This document shows positions 42,910-52,242 of a stretch of 58,446 nt of DNA, piece by piece. Below the pieces are notes generated by a model. That model saw only the letters and a list, made by a program, of their open reading frames with translations, was not told the DNA's origin and ran no database searches. The translations under genes were made by a program, and so were the position numbers. This DNA comes from G020354785 sp964521285. Its GTDB lineage: Bacteria; Bacteroidota; Bacteroidia; Bacteroidales; UBA10428. The stretch's first letter is position 1, and the number at the start of each line of letters is the position of its first letter. The stretch is taken from the NCBI GenBank assembly GCA_964521285.1, contig CAZFQS010000022.1:1-58446 (forward strand). Reading direction: 5' to 3'.

Positions 42910-43794
42910 TTATTTAAGGAAATTTTCAAATGAGTATGAAATGAATACTTCATGTGAACCGCTGCTCTGGGTTCTTATATCTGATAATGTTAAATCAAAT
43001 GAATAACCAATTCTGAACCTGTCATACTGATATCCAAGCATGAATACAACTGCATCAGAGGTTCTGTAAGACAGGCCGAATGATAACATGTCCCTGTATG
43101 TGAGCATGGTATTTATGTCAGCCTGAAAGATACCTATTTCAATTAGTTTCATAAGAACGGAGGGTTCAATTTTAAGTTCCCTGTTAACATGGTAAATGTA
43201 GCCGCCATGCAAGAAATAATGTCTTACGCGCTTTTGTTCTAAAATATCTGATTTTAATTTAATATTTCTTTGAACCAGCTGTGGTATTGCGAGTCCCACA
43301 TAATAGGTTTTACCATAGAGATAGGTTCCGAATGAACCATCAGGCACAATCATTTTCTCATCTCCGAGAAAGACTTCATCTGTTTCATCTTCAACAGTCA
43401 TATTGGTTTTATCAAGGAAATACTGGTATACCTGGAATGATATTCCAAATGCTAATTTTGAATCAATATTATCCAGAGGAATATGGTATGAATATGCTCC
43501 TTCAAGACCGGTTTTTCTCTCGGGTCCTGCAGTATAATTAAATATCTTTATACCTGCACCCATATTATCATATATCTCCATATGAGCTGATAGTGTTTGC
43601 AGAGAAGGCGATCCCTCGATTCCTGCCCACAGTTTTCTAAATGAAAATGACAGGGGAAGGAATTCGTTAATTCCCGAAGCAGCGGGGTTAATTTCAAAAT
43701 GGTTCAGCATATACTGGCTTTGATGTGTTAGTTGTTGTCCAGCTAACTGGAAAGCAACCAGAATCAGAAGTATTTTAATAATAAATATTTTCAT
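42910..43794 (-). CDS. PorP/SprF family type IX secretion outer-membrane protein
   Basis: A second PorP/SprF barrel, 294 residues, shorter than the one at 4202-5248. After a signal peptide ending around AGQQ it shows the family hallmark THQSQYMLNHFEINPAASG and ends in VFISYSFENFLK. Internal beta-strand alternation fits a barrel of the same family. It lies 36 bases after the 1440-residue SprB-repeat gene on the same strand and is presumably its dedicated partner in surface export. Confidence 0.9.
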   Translation of the reverse strand: MKIFIIKILLILVAFQLAGQQLTHQSQYMLNHFEINPAASGINEFLPLSFSFRKLWAGIEGSPSLQTLSAHMEIYDNMGAGIKIFNYTAGPERKTGLEGAYSYHIPLDNIDSKLAFGISFQVYQYFLDKTNMTVEDETDEVFLGDEKMIVPDGSFGTYLYGKTYYVGLAIPQLVQRNIKLKSDILEQKRVRHYFLHGGYIYHVNRELKIEPSVLMKLIEIGIFQADINTMLTYRDMLSFGLSYRTSDAVVFMLGYQYDRFRIGYSFDLTLSDIRTQSSGSHEVFISYSFENFLK

Positions 43795-43830
43795 ATGTTT
43801 TTTATAATTACAAATTGAATAACTAATATT

Positions 43831-46800
43831 TTATTTTACAATATTGACTGTTCCGGTAAATGTTTCATTTCCATCTCCAAGGTCTATATAATAATAGTAT
43901 GTACCAGCCGGCAGTTCGTTACCATTATGCTTACCATCCCAAGGCTCGTCATATCCTTTGGAATCAAACACTGCCATGCCCCATGAATTAAAGATCTTTA
44001 CAACGCAATTCGGGTAGGCCTGAATATTTCCGATGTTCCATACGTCATTTTTCCCATCTGCATTCGGTGAAAATGCATCGTAGATAGTTATCACTGTATC
44101 TGGGGGTGGAGGAGGTGGCTCAGGAATTTGGAGAATCTGGACATTAATGGAATTTGATATACACGCATTATTATCAAGGGCATATATTATATAATTTCCA
44201 GCTTCAAGATCATTAAACTGACCGGTGTTATTAGTCAGACTGTCTGTAGTTTCAGGGATAAGGATATAAGTAACAGGTTCTGTTCCTCCTGAGAAACCAA
44301 GTATTATTGAACCATTCTCCACATCAGACATATGAATAACCGATGTAGTATCAATTGTTAACGTGCTGGGTTCTGTAATGGTTAAAACGCTTCCCGTTGC
44401 TTCACAATTACTGGCATCTCTGACTTTTATATTGTAATTTCCTCCTGAAAGACCGGTAAATGTACCACCATTATCAGAATAGTCAGTGCCGTCATTAATG
44501 GAATACAATAGTGTACCTGTACCACCCGACGCAACAACGATAATAGTGCCATCGTTGTATCCGTTGCATGTGATATTCTGAACTTCCTCTGATGTAATTA
44601 CCAGAGAGTCAGGGGTAGTAATGGTTAATACACTTCCGGAAACTTCACAATTATCGGCATCTATAACTCTAACAGGATATTCTCCTTCAATTAATCCGGT
44701 GAATAAACCACTATTGTCAAAATAATCTGCACCATCATTAATTGAATATAACAGGCTGCCTGCACCTCCCGATGCAACAATAGTAATTGCTCCGTTATTG
44801 TCTCCCATGCAGGTGATATGCTGGACTTCCTCTGACTGGATATCAATTCCATCAGGTTGATTTATAGTGATTAATGAATCAGCTGATTCACAATCGTTTT
44901 CATCTTTTGCTATCAGCGTATAATCTCCGGCAAAGAGTGTAATAAAATCCGGAGAGGTCTGATAAGTTGCACCATTATTATTGGAATACTCATAAGTGCC
45001 CGTACCTCCTGAAGCAGTCATGGTTATAGAGCCGTCATCGTAACCGAAGCACGATGCATCTGTCAGGGAAATATTTTCAAAGGTGATTTGAGGAGGGTCT
45101 GTTAATGTATAATCTCCTACTTTAGTACAATTGTTATGATCGGTTACTGTTAGTGTGTAATCTCCTGCCTCAATATTATTTATAATTCTATTTGTCCAGC
45201 CGGTTGACCACACATAATCAAATGGAGCTGTACCACCTGATACTGTTGGTATTATCTGGCCGTCGGAAAGTCCGAAACATGCGGGATCCTGGATTGATTC
45301 AGTTATAGTTATTGCGAGGGGCTCAACGAGCTGAGCAGAATTTGTTACTTTACATTTACTTTGATCAGTAACTGTCACAGTGTAATTTCCACCTTCAAGG
45401 TCAGTTGCTGTCTTTGTATCCTGACTTCCAGGATCATTCCACAGGTATGATAACATACCTGTACCTCCCGTTACATCGGCCCTTAATCTCCCTGTAAGGT
45501 CTCCATTACATAATATCTCCGCTTCAATTATAATGTCTACTGCCATAACTTCAGGTTGGTCGATAAATATACTATTATTGTCTATACAACCATTTGCATC
45601 TGTGATCGTAACGCTATAGGTGCCTGACTGAAGGTTTATCAGGTCTTCACTTGTTGCTCCGTTAGACCAGTTATGATAATATGGCAATGTCCCTCCGGAA
45701 ACTGAAAGATTGGCAACACCACTGCCATCATTGTAACATTTAAGGTCTGTTCCGGAAATGGAAGAAGTCAGATCCAGAGTCGGTTCATTAATGATTACAG
45801 AAGTTTCGGCAGTTCTTGCATCGGTATTATCAGTAACCAGAACAAAATAGGTATTTGCAGGAACACCGGACAAAACCGGATCATTTCCTCCCACAGGATT
45901 ACTTAATACATCTCTCCATGCATAGGTATAATCGTCCGACCCACCTGTAACTGAAACAGTTGCACTTCCTGTAAAATTACCTTTACAGTCAACATTAGTT
46001 TTATTTGATATATAGGCAATTAAAAGGGTGCTGTCGTTTACGAGAAAAGAAGTATCATTTGTACATGTATTAAAGTCCGTTACCTGAATAATATAAGTAC
46101 CTCCATCAAGGTTGCTTATATCTTCATCTGTTGAACTAAAAGTACCCGGACCGGTCCATGAATAGGAATAAGCTGGTGTGCCACCTGAAACCGTAAGATC
46201 AATAGCTCCATTACCTCCGGGCGGAATTGTAACATTTGTGACAACTGACTGGCCAAAGTTTATTTTGTCAGGCTGGTTTATGGTGAATGTATCGAAAGCT
46301 TCACAGCTATTGTCGTCCATAACGGCAAGGAAGTAGTTCCCGTAAGTCAGTCCTGTTTGATCAGCAGCCGTAGGGTTAAGGCCCGAACCGATATCTGTCT
46401 GCCAGGAATACTGGTAATTACCTGCAACCGTACCACCGCTCACTGTAATATCAATAGACGCGTTATTCCCGTTATAGCATGTTACATGAGTAAGTGAAGA
46501 ATCTATTGTAATTGCAGATGGTTGAGAAAGAATTATGTTTGTAAATGCAGTTGAGTCTCTGCTGTCAGTAACAGTAACCGAATAGTTGCCTGCAGAAAGA
46601 TTGAATGCCAGGGAGTCAGTATAAGATGTAACATTGGCACTCCATAGATAATTATATGGTCCGACACCAAAATAAGGCGTAACTATTAGGCTGCCATCAT
46701 TTCCCCCATTGCAGGTTATATTTTCAATTGTTGTAAATACAGCATTTAAAGGATAATGATATTCACCGATGAATCCATTATATGTTCCTGTAGAATTATT

Positions 46801-48153
46801 GAATGTTGAATCACCGATATTTATGGTCGGAGAATCAAAATATCCGCCAATTACTGTATTACCATCTGGTGTAAAAGTTATAACTTCACCCCTGTCAAGT
46901 CCGGTACCTCCTATTCCCTGTGCACCAATTTCATTGCCACTAGTGTTGAAAATGGCAAATCCTGTATTAACATCTGAAGTGCCTGAAGTTTTAAGTGTAT
47001 CTACATTAAATATTACAGTGCCCGATACATTTCCGCAAAACTGCACAAGATTTTCTCTTTGTGCTAGTCCAAATCCGTCATCATTTCCGGCATCTCCTTT
47101 TCGCCTGATCCAACGTAAAGTTCCAAGTTTATTATATTTTGCCAGAAAGAGATCCTGGGCTCCGAAACCTGAAATGGAATGAGAACTTAAGATTGCCGTG
47201 CTGTCGAAAGTTATAGTACTTTCGCATTTGCCTGCAATATAAACATTACCATATTTATCAGAAATTCCTGAGTTAGCATGATCATATCCAAGTCCTCCTC
47301 CTTTTCTTGCCCACTGGAAATCAAGGTTTTTATTTATTTTAAAAACCAAGGCATCTGCGTTATAAGTTGTATTTCCAGTAATTGAATCACTAGCATTAAA
47401 ATATATTGTGCCGAAAAGATCTCCGCTTACGAAATAACCTTCATTCTGAGAAAGATTTATATTCTTTAATATAGAGTTTGTGATTGATGAGTAAAAAAAT
47501 GAAGTATCCCTGATGATGCCGGAAAAGTCTGATTTAGCGATAATAAAATCTTTTGATCCACGTGCAGGAATTATTACCGGCCCGGATAGATCATTATACT
47601 TTATTTCATTTCTGAATTGAGCGACAATTATCAATTGATTTTCATAAGAGTCAAAAATCATACTACCTATACGTTCTCTTTCATTACCGTGAAATATGAT
47701 GGTAGATTCTAGATAATTACCATTTAAATCATATCTGGCAAGAAATGAATCCCAAAGATTTTCATTTATAAGTGAATCTGTTGGTGTAAAATAAACTGTA
47801 CTATTTCTATAATTACCAGCAACGTATAAATTATTTCCAACAATAACAAGTGATACTATTTCATCTCTCTCAGTTCCACCAATTCTTGTAATCCATTGTA
47901 AAGCTCCGTTCATATTAAACTTTGCTATAAAACCATCCCAGTCTCCTAAATTTTGAATAGTTGCAGTTTCCACAGAAAGTGGGAAATTTATGTAGTATCC
48001 TGCAATATATATATTCGATGAATTATCGGGAATAACACAAGTCGGTACTACATTTCCATCACATTTAAAATGATTAGACCAATTCCAGTTTTGCCCTTTG
48101 ATTAATATTATACTGCTGAAGAGAATATAAACCAAAACCAGTAATTTTTTCAT
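43831..48153 (-). CDS. Giant SprB-repeat surface protein with N-terminal beta-propeller, T9SS type B cargo
   Basis: A complete 1440-residue T9SS cargo. Signal peptide to about residue 20 (LIKGQ). Residues ~20-470 are repeating beta-propeller-like units (NIYIAGYY, GFIAKFN, QWITRIGG, NLYVAGNY) as in SBBP repeats. From ~475 to ~1345 come about eleven SprB repeats with a Cys-x-G-x-x-(N/D)-G start and an SGG turn; two lack the Cys. A short Pro-rich linker (EPPPPPP) precedes the CHU_C sorting domain (~1355-1440: FSPNADGKNDVWNIG, KIFNSWGMAVF, WDGKHNG, GTVNIVK). The PorP gene follows on the same strand. Likely an adhesin or gliding-associated protein; ligand unknown. Confidence 0.92.
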   Translation of the reverse strand: MKKLLVLVYILFSSIILIKGQNWNWSNHFKCDGNVVPTCVIPDNSSNIYIAGYYINFPLSVETATIQNLGDWDGFIAKFNMNGALQWITRIGGTERDEIVSLVIVGNNLYVAGNYRNSTVYFTPTDSLINENLWDSFLARYDLNGNYLESTIIFHGNERERIGSMIFDSYENQLIIVAQFRNEIKYNDLSGPVIIPARGSKDFIIAKSDFSGIIRDTSFFYSSITNSILKNINLSQNEGYFVSGDLFGTIYFNASDSITGNTTYNADALVFKINKNLDFQWARKGGGLGYDHANSGISDKYGNVYIAGKCESTITFDSTAILSSHSISGFGAQDLFLAKYNKLGTLRWIRRKGDAGNDDGFGLAQRENLVQFCGNVSGTVIFNVDTLKTSGTSDVNTGFAIFNTSGNEIGAQGIGGTGLDRGEVITFTPDGNTVIGGYFDSPTINIGDSTFNNSTGTYNGFIGEYHYPLNAVFTTIENITCNGGNDGSLIVTPYFGVGPYNYLWSANVTSYTDSLAFNLSAGNYSVTVTDSRDSTAFTNIILSQPSAITIDSSLTHVTCYNGNNASIDITVSGGTVAGNYQYSWQTDIGSGLNPTAADQTGLTYGNYFLAVMDDNSCEAFDTFTINQPDKINFGQSVVTNVTIPPGGNGAIDLTVSGGTPAYSYSWTGPGTFSSTDEDISNLDGGTYIIQVTDFNTCTNDTSFLVNDSTLLIAYISNKTNVDCKGNFTGSATVSVTGGSDDYTYAWRDVLSNPVGGNDPVLSGVPANTYFVLVTDNTDARTAETSVIINEPTLDLTSSISGTDLKCYNDGSGVANLSVSGGTLPYYHNWSNGATSEDLINLQSGTYSVTITDANGCIDNNSIFIDQPEVMAVDIIIEAEILCNGDLTGRLRADVTGGTGMLSYLWNDPGSQDTKTATDLEGGNYTVTVTDQSKCKVTNSAQLVEPLAITITESIQDPACFGLSDGQIIPTVSGGTAPFDYVWSTGWTNRIINNIEAGDYTLTVTDHNNCTKVGDYTLTDPPQITFENISLTDASCFGYDDGSITMTASGGTGTYEYSNNNGATYQTSPDFITLFAGDYTLIAKDENDCESADSLITINQPDGIDIQSEEVQHITCMGDNNGAITIVASGGAGSLLYSINDGADYFDNSGLFTGLIEGEYPVRVIDADNCEVSGSVLTITTPDSLVITSEEVQNITCNGYNDGTIIVVASGGTGTLLYSINDGTDYSDNGGTFTGLSGGNYNIKVRDASNCEATGSVLTITEPSTLTIDTTSVIHMSDVENGSIILGFSGGTEPVTYILIPETTDSLTNNTGQFNDLEAGNYIIYALDNNACISNSINVQILQIPEPPPPPPDTVITIYDAFSPNADGKNDVWNIGNIQAYPNCVVKIFNSWGMAVFDSKGYDEPWDGKHNGNELPAGTYYYYIDLGDGNETFTGTVNIVK
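44380..44840 (-). repeat. Closely related SprB repeat pair near the 3' end of the giant gene
   Basis: The last two full Cys-containing SprB modules are nearly the same at protein level (ITCMGDNNGAITIVASGG against ITCNGYNDGTIIVVASGG, then LLYSINDG, DNCEVSGSVLTIT against SNCEATGSVLTIT). The other modules are more diverged, so this pair may be a recent duplication. Confidence 0.7.
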
Positions 48154-48278
48154 AGGATTAGGGTATTAATAGGACTTAGATATAAAATATTTAATATTAA
48201 TAAAAGGTACCATATATTATGTAAAAATATTAATAAATTTTAATTTTAATTTATAAAATGTTAAAATTCAGACAGTAA

Positions 48279-49256
48279 ATGATTTCAAGAAAAGACATTA
48301 ATAAAAGTATTTGCATTTTAAGCGTGTATTGGGGTAATTTACCCGATTGGTTTCCTATTTTCCTTCACAGTTGTGCTAGAAATAATAATATAATGTTTAT
48401 AATTCTTTCTGATAATAATAAATTAAACTATCAATATGATAATATAAAAGTACATTATTTTTCAATGAGTGATTTCAATAAGCTTGCATCAAAGAAACTT
48501 GGATTAGAAATAAATATAAAACATCCATATAAAATTTGTGACTTTAAACCTGCTTTTGGAAAAATCTTTAATGATATTTTACATGGTTATCAATTTTGGG
48601 GTTATTGTGACAACGATATAGTTTTTGGGGAAATAGATACGGTTATAAAAAGTAACATTTTAGAAGAATATGATGTTTTAAGTTTTTATCGAGGATTTTT
48701 ATCAGGGCCATTCTGCATATTTCGAAATAGTAATAATATAGTAGACCTCTTTAAAAGCATTCCAACATACAAAAAAATCTTTTGTAGTGATAGGCATTAT
48801 GCGATGGATGAAAATATTATTAGGCCTGAATTAACAGGAGTTAGTCTTAAAAAAGTAATCTGCTTTATAGTATTTTTATTGAAAGAAATATTTATGTGGG
48901 GCTTTATTTATAATTTCAAGGAGTTAAGATATCAATTTCAATGGTATTTCAAAAAAAGAATGCTTCGTCATAATAGCCCGGTTGATATGACAGAAGCAGT
49001 ATGGAAAGCTCAAAAAAGCAATAAGCTTAAAGCTTATTTTAAGGAAGTATTAATATCTGATGAACACCTGAAAAGAGTTAATAGAATACATAATTGGAAA
49101 ATGAAATATGTTAACGGCAAATTATTTAATATGCAATCAAAAAGAGAAATATTTGCATTTCATTTTCGCAAAACTAAGCTGAACAATGATTTTACTATTA
49201 AATCATTAGAAACAAAAGAATGGTTTTATATTACTAACAATGGAATTACAAACTAA
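48279..49256 (+). CDS. DUF6625-like putative glycosyltransferase, copy 1
   Basis: A 325-residue protein similar to its two downstream neighbours and to the DUF6625 family found in glycan clusters. Shared marks: a VYWGNLPDWFPIFLHSC opening, DFNKLAS, PYKICDFKPAFGKIF and FWGYCDNDIVFG, the last holding a D-x-D acidic pair as in metal-dependent GT-A glycosyltransferases. There is no signal peptide. It diverges from the giant SprB gene 125 bases away and overlaps the next copy by 17 bases. Sugar transfer is inferred from the fold signature and context only. Confidence 0.65.
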   Translation: MISRKDINKSICILSVYWGNLPDWFPIFLHSCARNNNIMFIILSDNNKLNYQYDNIKVHYFSMSDFNKLASKKLGLEINIKHPYKICDFKPAFGKIFNDILHGYQFWGYCDNDIVFGEIDTVIKSNILEEYDVLSFYRGFLSGPFCIFRNSNNIVDLFKSIPTYKKIFCSDRHYAMDENIIRPELTGVSLKKVICFIVFLLKEIFMWGFIYNFKELRYQFQWYFKKRMLRHNSPVDMTEAVWKAQKSNKLKAYFKEVLISDEHLKRVNRIHNWKMKYVNGKLFNMQSKREIFAFHFRKTKLNNDFTIKSLETKEWFYITNNGITN

Positions 49257-50229
49257 CAGAAAAAACCAGATTGTATTATTATTTCCATATTTTGGAAGTA
49301 ATCCATATTGGTTTGATTATTTTATTCTTTCTTGTAGTATGAATAAAAATATTGACTGGTTCTTTTTTACAGATTGTCTTTATTCAAAAATAAAAACTGA
49401 TAATGTTACATTTCATAGTATGACTCTTATGGATTTCAATAAGCTTGCCTCAAATAAATTAGGATTTAAAATATTAATAAAATATCCTTATAAATTATGT
49501 GATTTGAAACCTGCCTTTGGATTAATATTTTCAGATTATATTCAGGGATATAAATTCTGGGGATATGGAGATATCGACTTGATATATGGAAATATTAACA
49601 AATTTCTTCCTTTTAATAGTATTAGTAATTATGACATAATATCAAATCATAATGAGTTTGTCCCAGGGCATTTATGTTTATTAAAGAATATTGAATTAGT
49701 AAACAATTTATTTAAATATTCACCTATATATAAAAGAGTATTTCAATCAAAATTATATAATGGTTTTGATGAAATTTTAAATCTAATAAAAGTATTTCCA
49801 AGTCCAATATTCCTTAAAATTTCTAAGTCAATTCAAATAAGATATCATTTACTAGTTTATTATTTGGTTAATAAATTCCGAAACAAGTCTTTTTGGTATA
49901 TAAATGCAATTAAAAATTATATTAAGAAAAAAGGTGAATCAAAAATGCCAAAAGATTTTACTTCTATTGTGAAACATTTTATGCAAAAAGGAGATCTTAA
50001 TGTCAAATTTAAAAGAACATATAATTGCGACATGATGTTATTCAAAGAAGGAATAAGAAATTGGGTAATTTTATGGAAAGATGGGACCCTCAGAAATTTA
50101 ACAACAGGTGAGGAAATAATGTACTTTCATTTTATGATGTCTAAAAACAGAAAGAAATTTAAGATAGATAAGGCTGATTTATATGCAAATAAGTTTTTAA
50201 TTTCATCGGAAGGGATTAAACAGGTATAA
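49240..50229 (+). CDS. DUF6625-like putative glycosyltransferase, copy 2
   Basis: The second of three tandem paralogues, 329 residues. It keeps LLFPYFGSNPYWFDYFILSC, DFNKLASNKLG, PYKLCDLKPAFGLIF and FWGYGDIDLIYG (D-x-D: D-I-D), and the C-terminal ends in YFHFMMSK. The start overlaps copy 1 and copy 3 begins one base after its stop region, so the set is one transcript. Base use is very AT-rich, lower in G+C than the metabolic genes. Divergence among copies suggests each adds a different sugar or linkage; this is inference. Confidence 0.62.
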   Translation: MELQTNRKNQIVLLFPYFGSNPYWFDYFILSCSMNKNIDWFFFTDCLYSKIKTDNVTFHSMTLMDFNKLASNKLGFKILIKYPYKLCDLKPAFGLIFSDYIQGYKFWGYGDIDLIYGNINKFLPFNSISNYDIISNHNEFVPGHLCLLKNIELVNNLFKYSPIYKRVFQSKLYNGFDEILNLIKVFPSPIFLKISKSIQIRYHLLVYYLVNKFRNKSFWYINAIKNYIKKKGESKMPKDFTSIVKHFMQKGDLNVKFKRTYNCDMMLFKEGIRNWVILWKDGTLRNLTTGEEIMYFHFMMSKNRKKFKIDKADLYANKFLISSEGIKQV

Positions 50230-50230
50230 T

Positions 50231-51142
50231 ATGAAAATTATTATTATAGTACCGTATTTTGGTAAAACACCCGGATGGATTGATTATTTTATTAAAAGCT
50301 GCTCATATAATCCGGAAATAAATTGGTTATTATTCAGTGATATCATAATAAAGTCTTGGCTACCAAAAAATGTACACTTAGAGAAAGCTGATATAGAAGA
50401 TTTTAACAAGCTTGCGACATCAAAGCTAAATTTACCAATTAATATTATCAATCTTTATAAGCTATGTGATTTTAAGCCTGCATTCGGGCATATATTTTAT
50501 GATTATATCAGGGACTTTGATTTTTGGGGTTATTGTGATTTGGATTTGATCTTTGGGAAAATTTCTAATTTTATTAAGGAGTTTCATTTTAAAAATTTTG
50601 ATATAATAACAACTCGTAAAGAATATATGGCAGGGCATTTCACTCTATATAAGAATAACTTTAATACAAATCAGTTATATATGAATATATGGAACATTAA
50701 GAAGATACTAAGAGATAATAATCGTCATTATTGTATAGATGAAAAATCAAATTACATAGGCTATAAATTTCTAAACAAGAATTCAGGCAATTTCAAAATA
50801 ATCCCTAATACTATTCAAAGAGCTATAAATAGCATAAGATACAGGTCGTTAAAAATACTTCCGCTAAAATATGATATATCTAGAGTCCTGGAAAAAGAAG
50901 AAAAATTAGGAAATATTAAAATTCTGCGCCTATATTGTATTTATTCAGATTTAATGTATAATAGGCAGAATAACAGCAATTGGCTAATAGAATGGAACAA
51001 TGGAATATTATTTGATTCTAACGCATATCAAGAGCTTATGTATTTTCATTTCATATTGAACAAAAATAAAAGAAAATTTAAAATTACTCCATATAGCAAT
51101 CAATCAAAATTCAAAATTCGTATAGATGGAATATATAGCTAA
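50231..51142 (+). CDS. DUF6625-like putative glycosyltransferase, copy 3
   Basis: The third tandem copy, 303 residues. It carries IIVPYFGKTPGWIDYFIKSC, DFNKLATSKL, YKLCDFKPAFGHIF and FWGYCDLDLIFG (D-L-D), and ends with YFHFILNKNKRKFK as do the others. The stop overlaps the stop of the minus-strand sulfotransferase gene by 4 bases, a tail-to-tail contact. Same caveats as for the other copies: family resemblance is clear, function is inferred. Confidence 0.62.
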   Translation: MKIIIIVPYFGKTPGWIDYFIKSCSYNPEINWLLFSDIIIKSWLPKNVHLEKADIEDFNKLATSKLNLPINIINLYKLCDFKPAFGHIFYDYIRDFDFWGYCDLDLIFGKISNFIKEFHFKNFDIITTRKEYMAGHFTLYKNNFNTNQLYMNIWNIKKILRDNNRHYCIDEKSNYIGYKFLNKNSGNFKIIPNTIQRAINSIRYRSLKILPLKYDISRVLEKEEKLGNIKILRLYCIYSDLMYNRQNNSNWLIEWNNGILFDSNAYQELMYFHFILNKNKRKFKITPYSNQSKFKIRIDGIYS

Positions 51143-52023
51143 TTAGTGAAATTATAATGTCTCAGAAACTCGTATTTATGAATTTCATTTGTTACAAAGT
51201 CTATTAGTTCTTTTGGCCAATGGAATTTTAATCTTGACTTATTAGGAATTGAATTTATTATAGTAGCACAATTATTTAAATAATTATTATTAGCTGTTAA
51301 ACCTAAAAAAGTAATTAAATTTTTAAGACTATTTATTGGTTCAGAAATAGTCTTTTCGTGATACAAGTCATAAATTTCATATTTATTATCAGTTTTAAGC
51401 TTTTTAATATTTTCAGCGCGTTGAAAAAATTTTCTTATTTCTACTAATAGATCTAAATGATTTGGAGTATTATTAATCTTTCTATACTCAACTCGGCGTA
51501 ATGTTTCGGTTGTAATAATATCAAACGGATTTCGAATTATGTGAATTAACTTGGGTTTTATTTTTATTATAGTTTCAAGCTTAGTTAATAAAGCAGGATT
51601 TTCCTTCAATTTTAAGGTCGATGTTCCTGCAAATTTATCACCAATAACTTCGAGTATCTTGTATTTTCCTTGCCAACTATTATTCACTTTATAAGAATAT
51701 CCAGTCCAAGAATTTTTACCAACCTTCATAAAGTGATTTGAACTTCTGATTAACGAATAAAATATTTGTCTTCTTTTAAAGCCGAGTCTGACATGGTCAA
51801 GTACATCCCACTCAATTCCTATTATTATATTTGGATGTGCATCAAGTAATGATGCAATAAGAGTGTGCCCACTTCTTGGATATCCAATAAAAAGGCAGAA
51901 AGTCTTTATGTTTTTATATTTTCTTTGGGAAAGAAAACCGAGTATAGCAGATGAAGAAAAGGAATAAATAAATTTAAATTTATTTATTGATCTGGTCTTT
52001 ATTTCAGAAAGAAGAACCTTCAT
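51139..52023 (-). CDS. Sulfotransferase family protein
   Basis: A 294-residue P-loop sulfotransferase. The 5'-phosphosulfate loop is FIGYPRSGHTLIASLLDAHP at ~45-64, and the 3'-phosphate site is IHIIRNPFDIITTE with its Arg and Thr. PRSG followed by a Thr and a DAHP motif is typical of Golgi-like and bacterial carbohydrate sulfotransferases. No signal peptide. It lies 219 bases after the second sulfotransferase on the same strand and ends tail-to-tail with the DUF6625 set. A carbohydrate acceptor is plausible given neighbours. Confidence 0.75.
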   Translation of the reverse strand: MKVLLSEIKTRSINKFKFIYSFSSSAILGFLSQRKYKNIKTFCLFIGYPRSGHTLIASLLDAHPNIIIGIEWDVLDHVRLGFKRRQIFYSLIRSSNHFMKVGKNSWTGYSYKVNNSWQGKYKILEVIGDKFAGTSTLKLKENPALLTKLETIIKIKPKLIHIIRNPFDIITTETLRRVEYRKINNTPNHLDLLVEIRKFFQRAENIKKLKTDNKYEIYDLYHEKTISEPINSLKNLITFLGLTANNNYLNNCATIINSIPNKSRLKFHWPKELIDFVTNEIHKYEFLRHYNFTN

Positions 52024-52160
52024 AAATTTTATATATAATTGGCCTAGCTATAAACTTTACAAAAGTAAATATTATTTTATGACTAATATTCTAGATGTAG
52101 TATAGTTTAATATATAATTGTTTTAATTTATGTTTTTCTATTATTTAAACAAATGGTTTG

Positions 52161-52187
52161 ATATTTTAAAAATATTTTTTAAAATAT
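52161..52187. other. A/T-only hairpin between the two sulfotransferase genes
   Basis: Twelve-base arms of A and T only with a 3-base loop. It lies in a 219-base gene-free stretch after one minus-strand gene and before the next. Pairing energy would be modest and no U-tract is evident, so a terminator role is only possible. Confidence 0.3.
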
Positions 52188-52242
52188 AAAAGAAATTGGT
52201 TAGATTCTGATTATCGCTTTGGAGTGCCTTAAAACATATATA

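Noticed and set aside
46769..47182. Plus-strand open frame of 137 codons
   Set aside because: Antisense to the SprB giant; Pro/Ser-rich reading of the opposite strand of beta-rich repeats.
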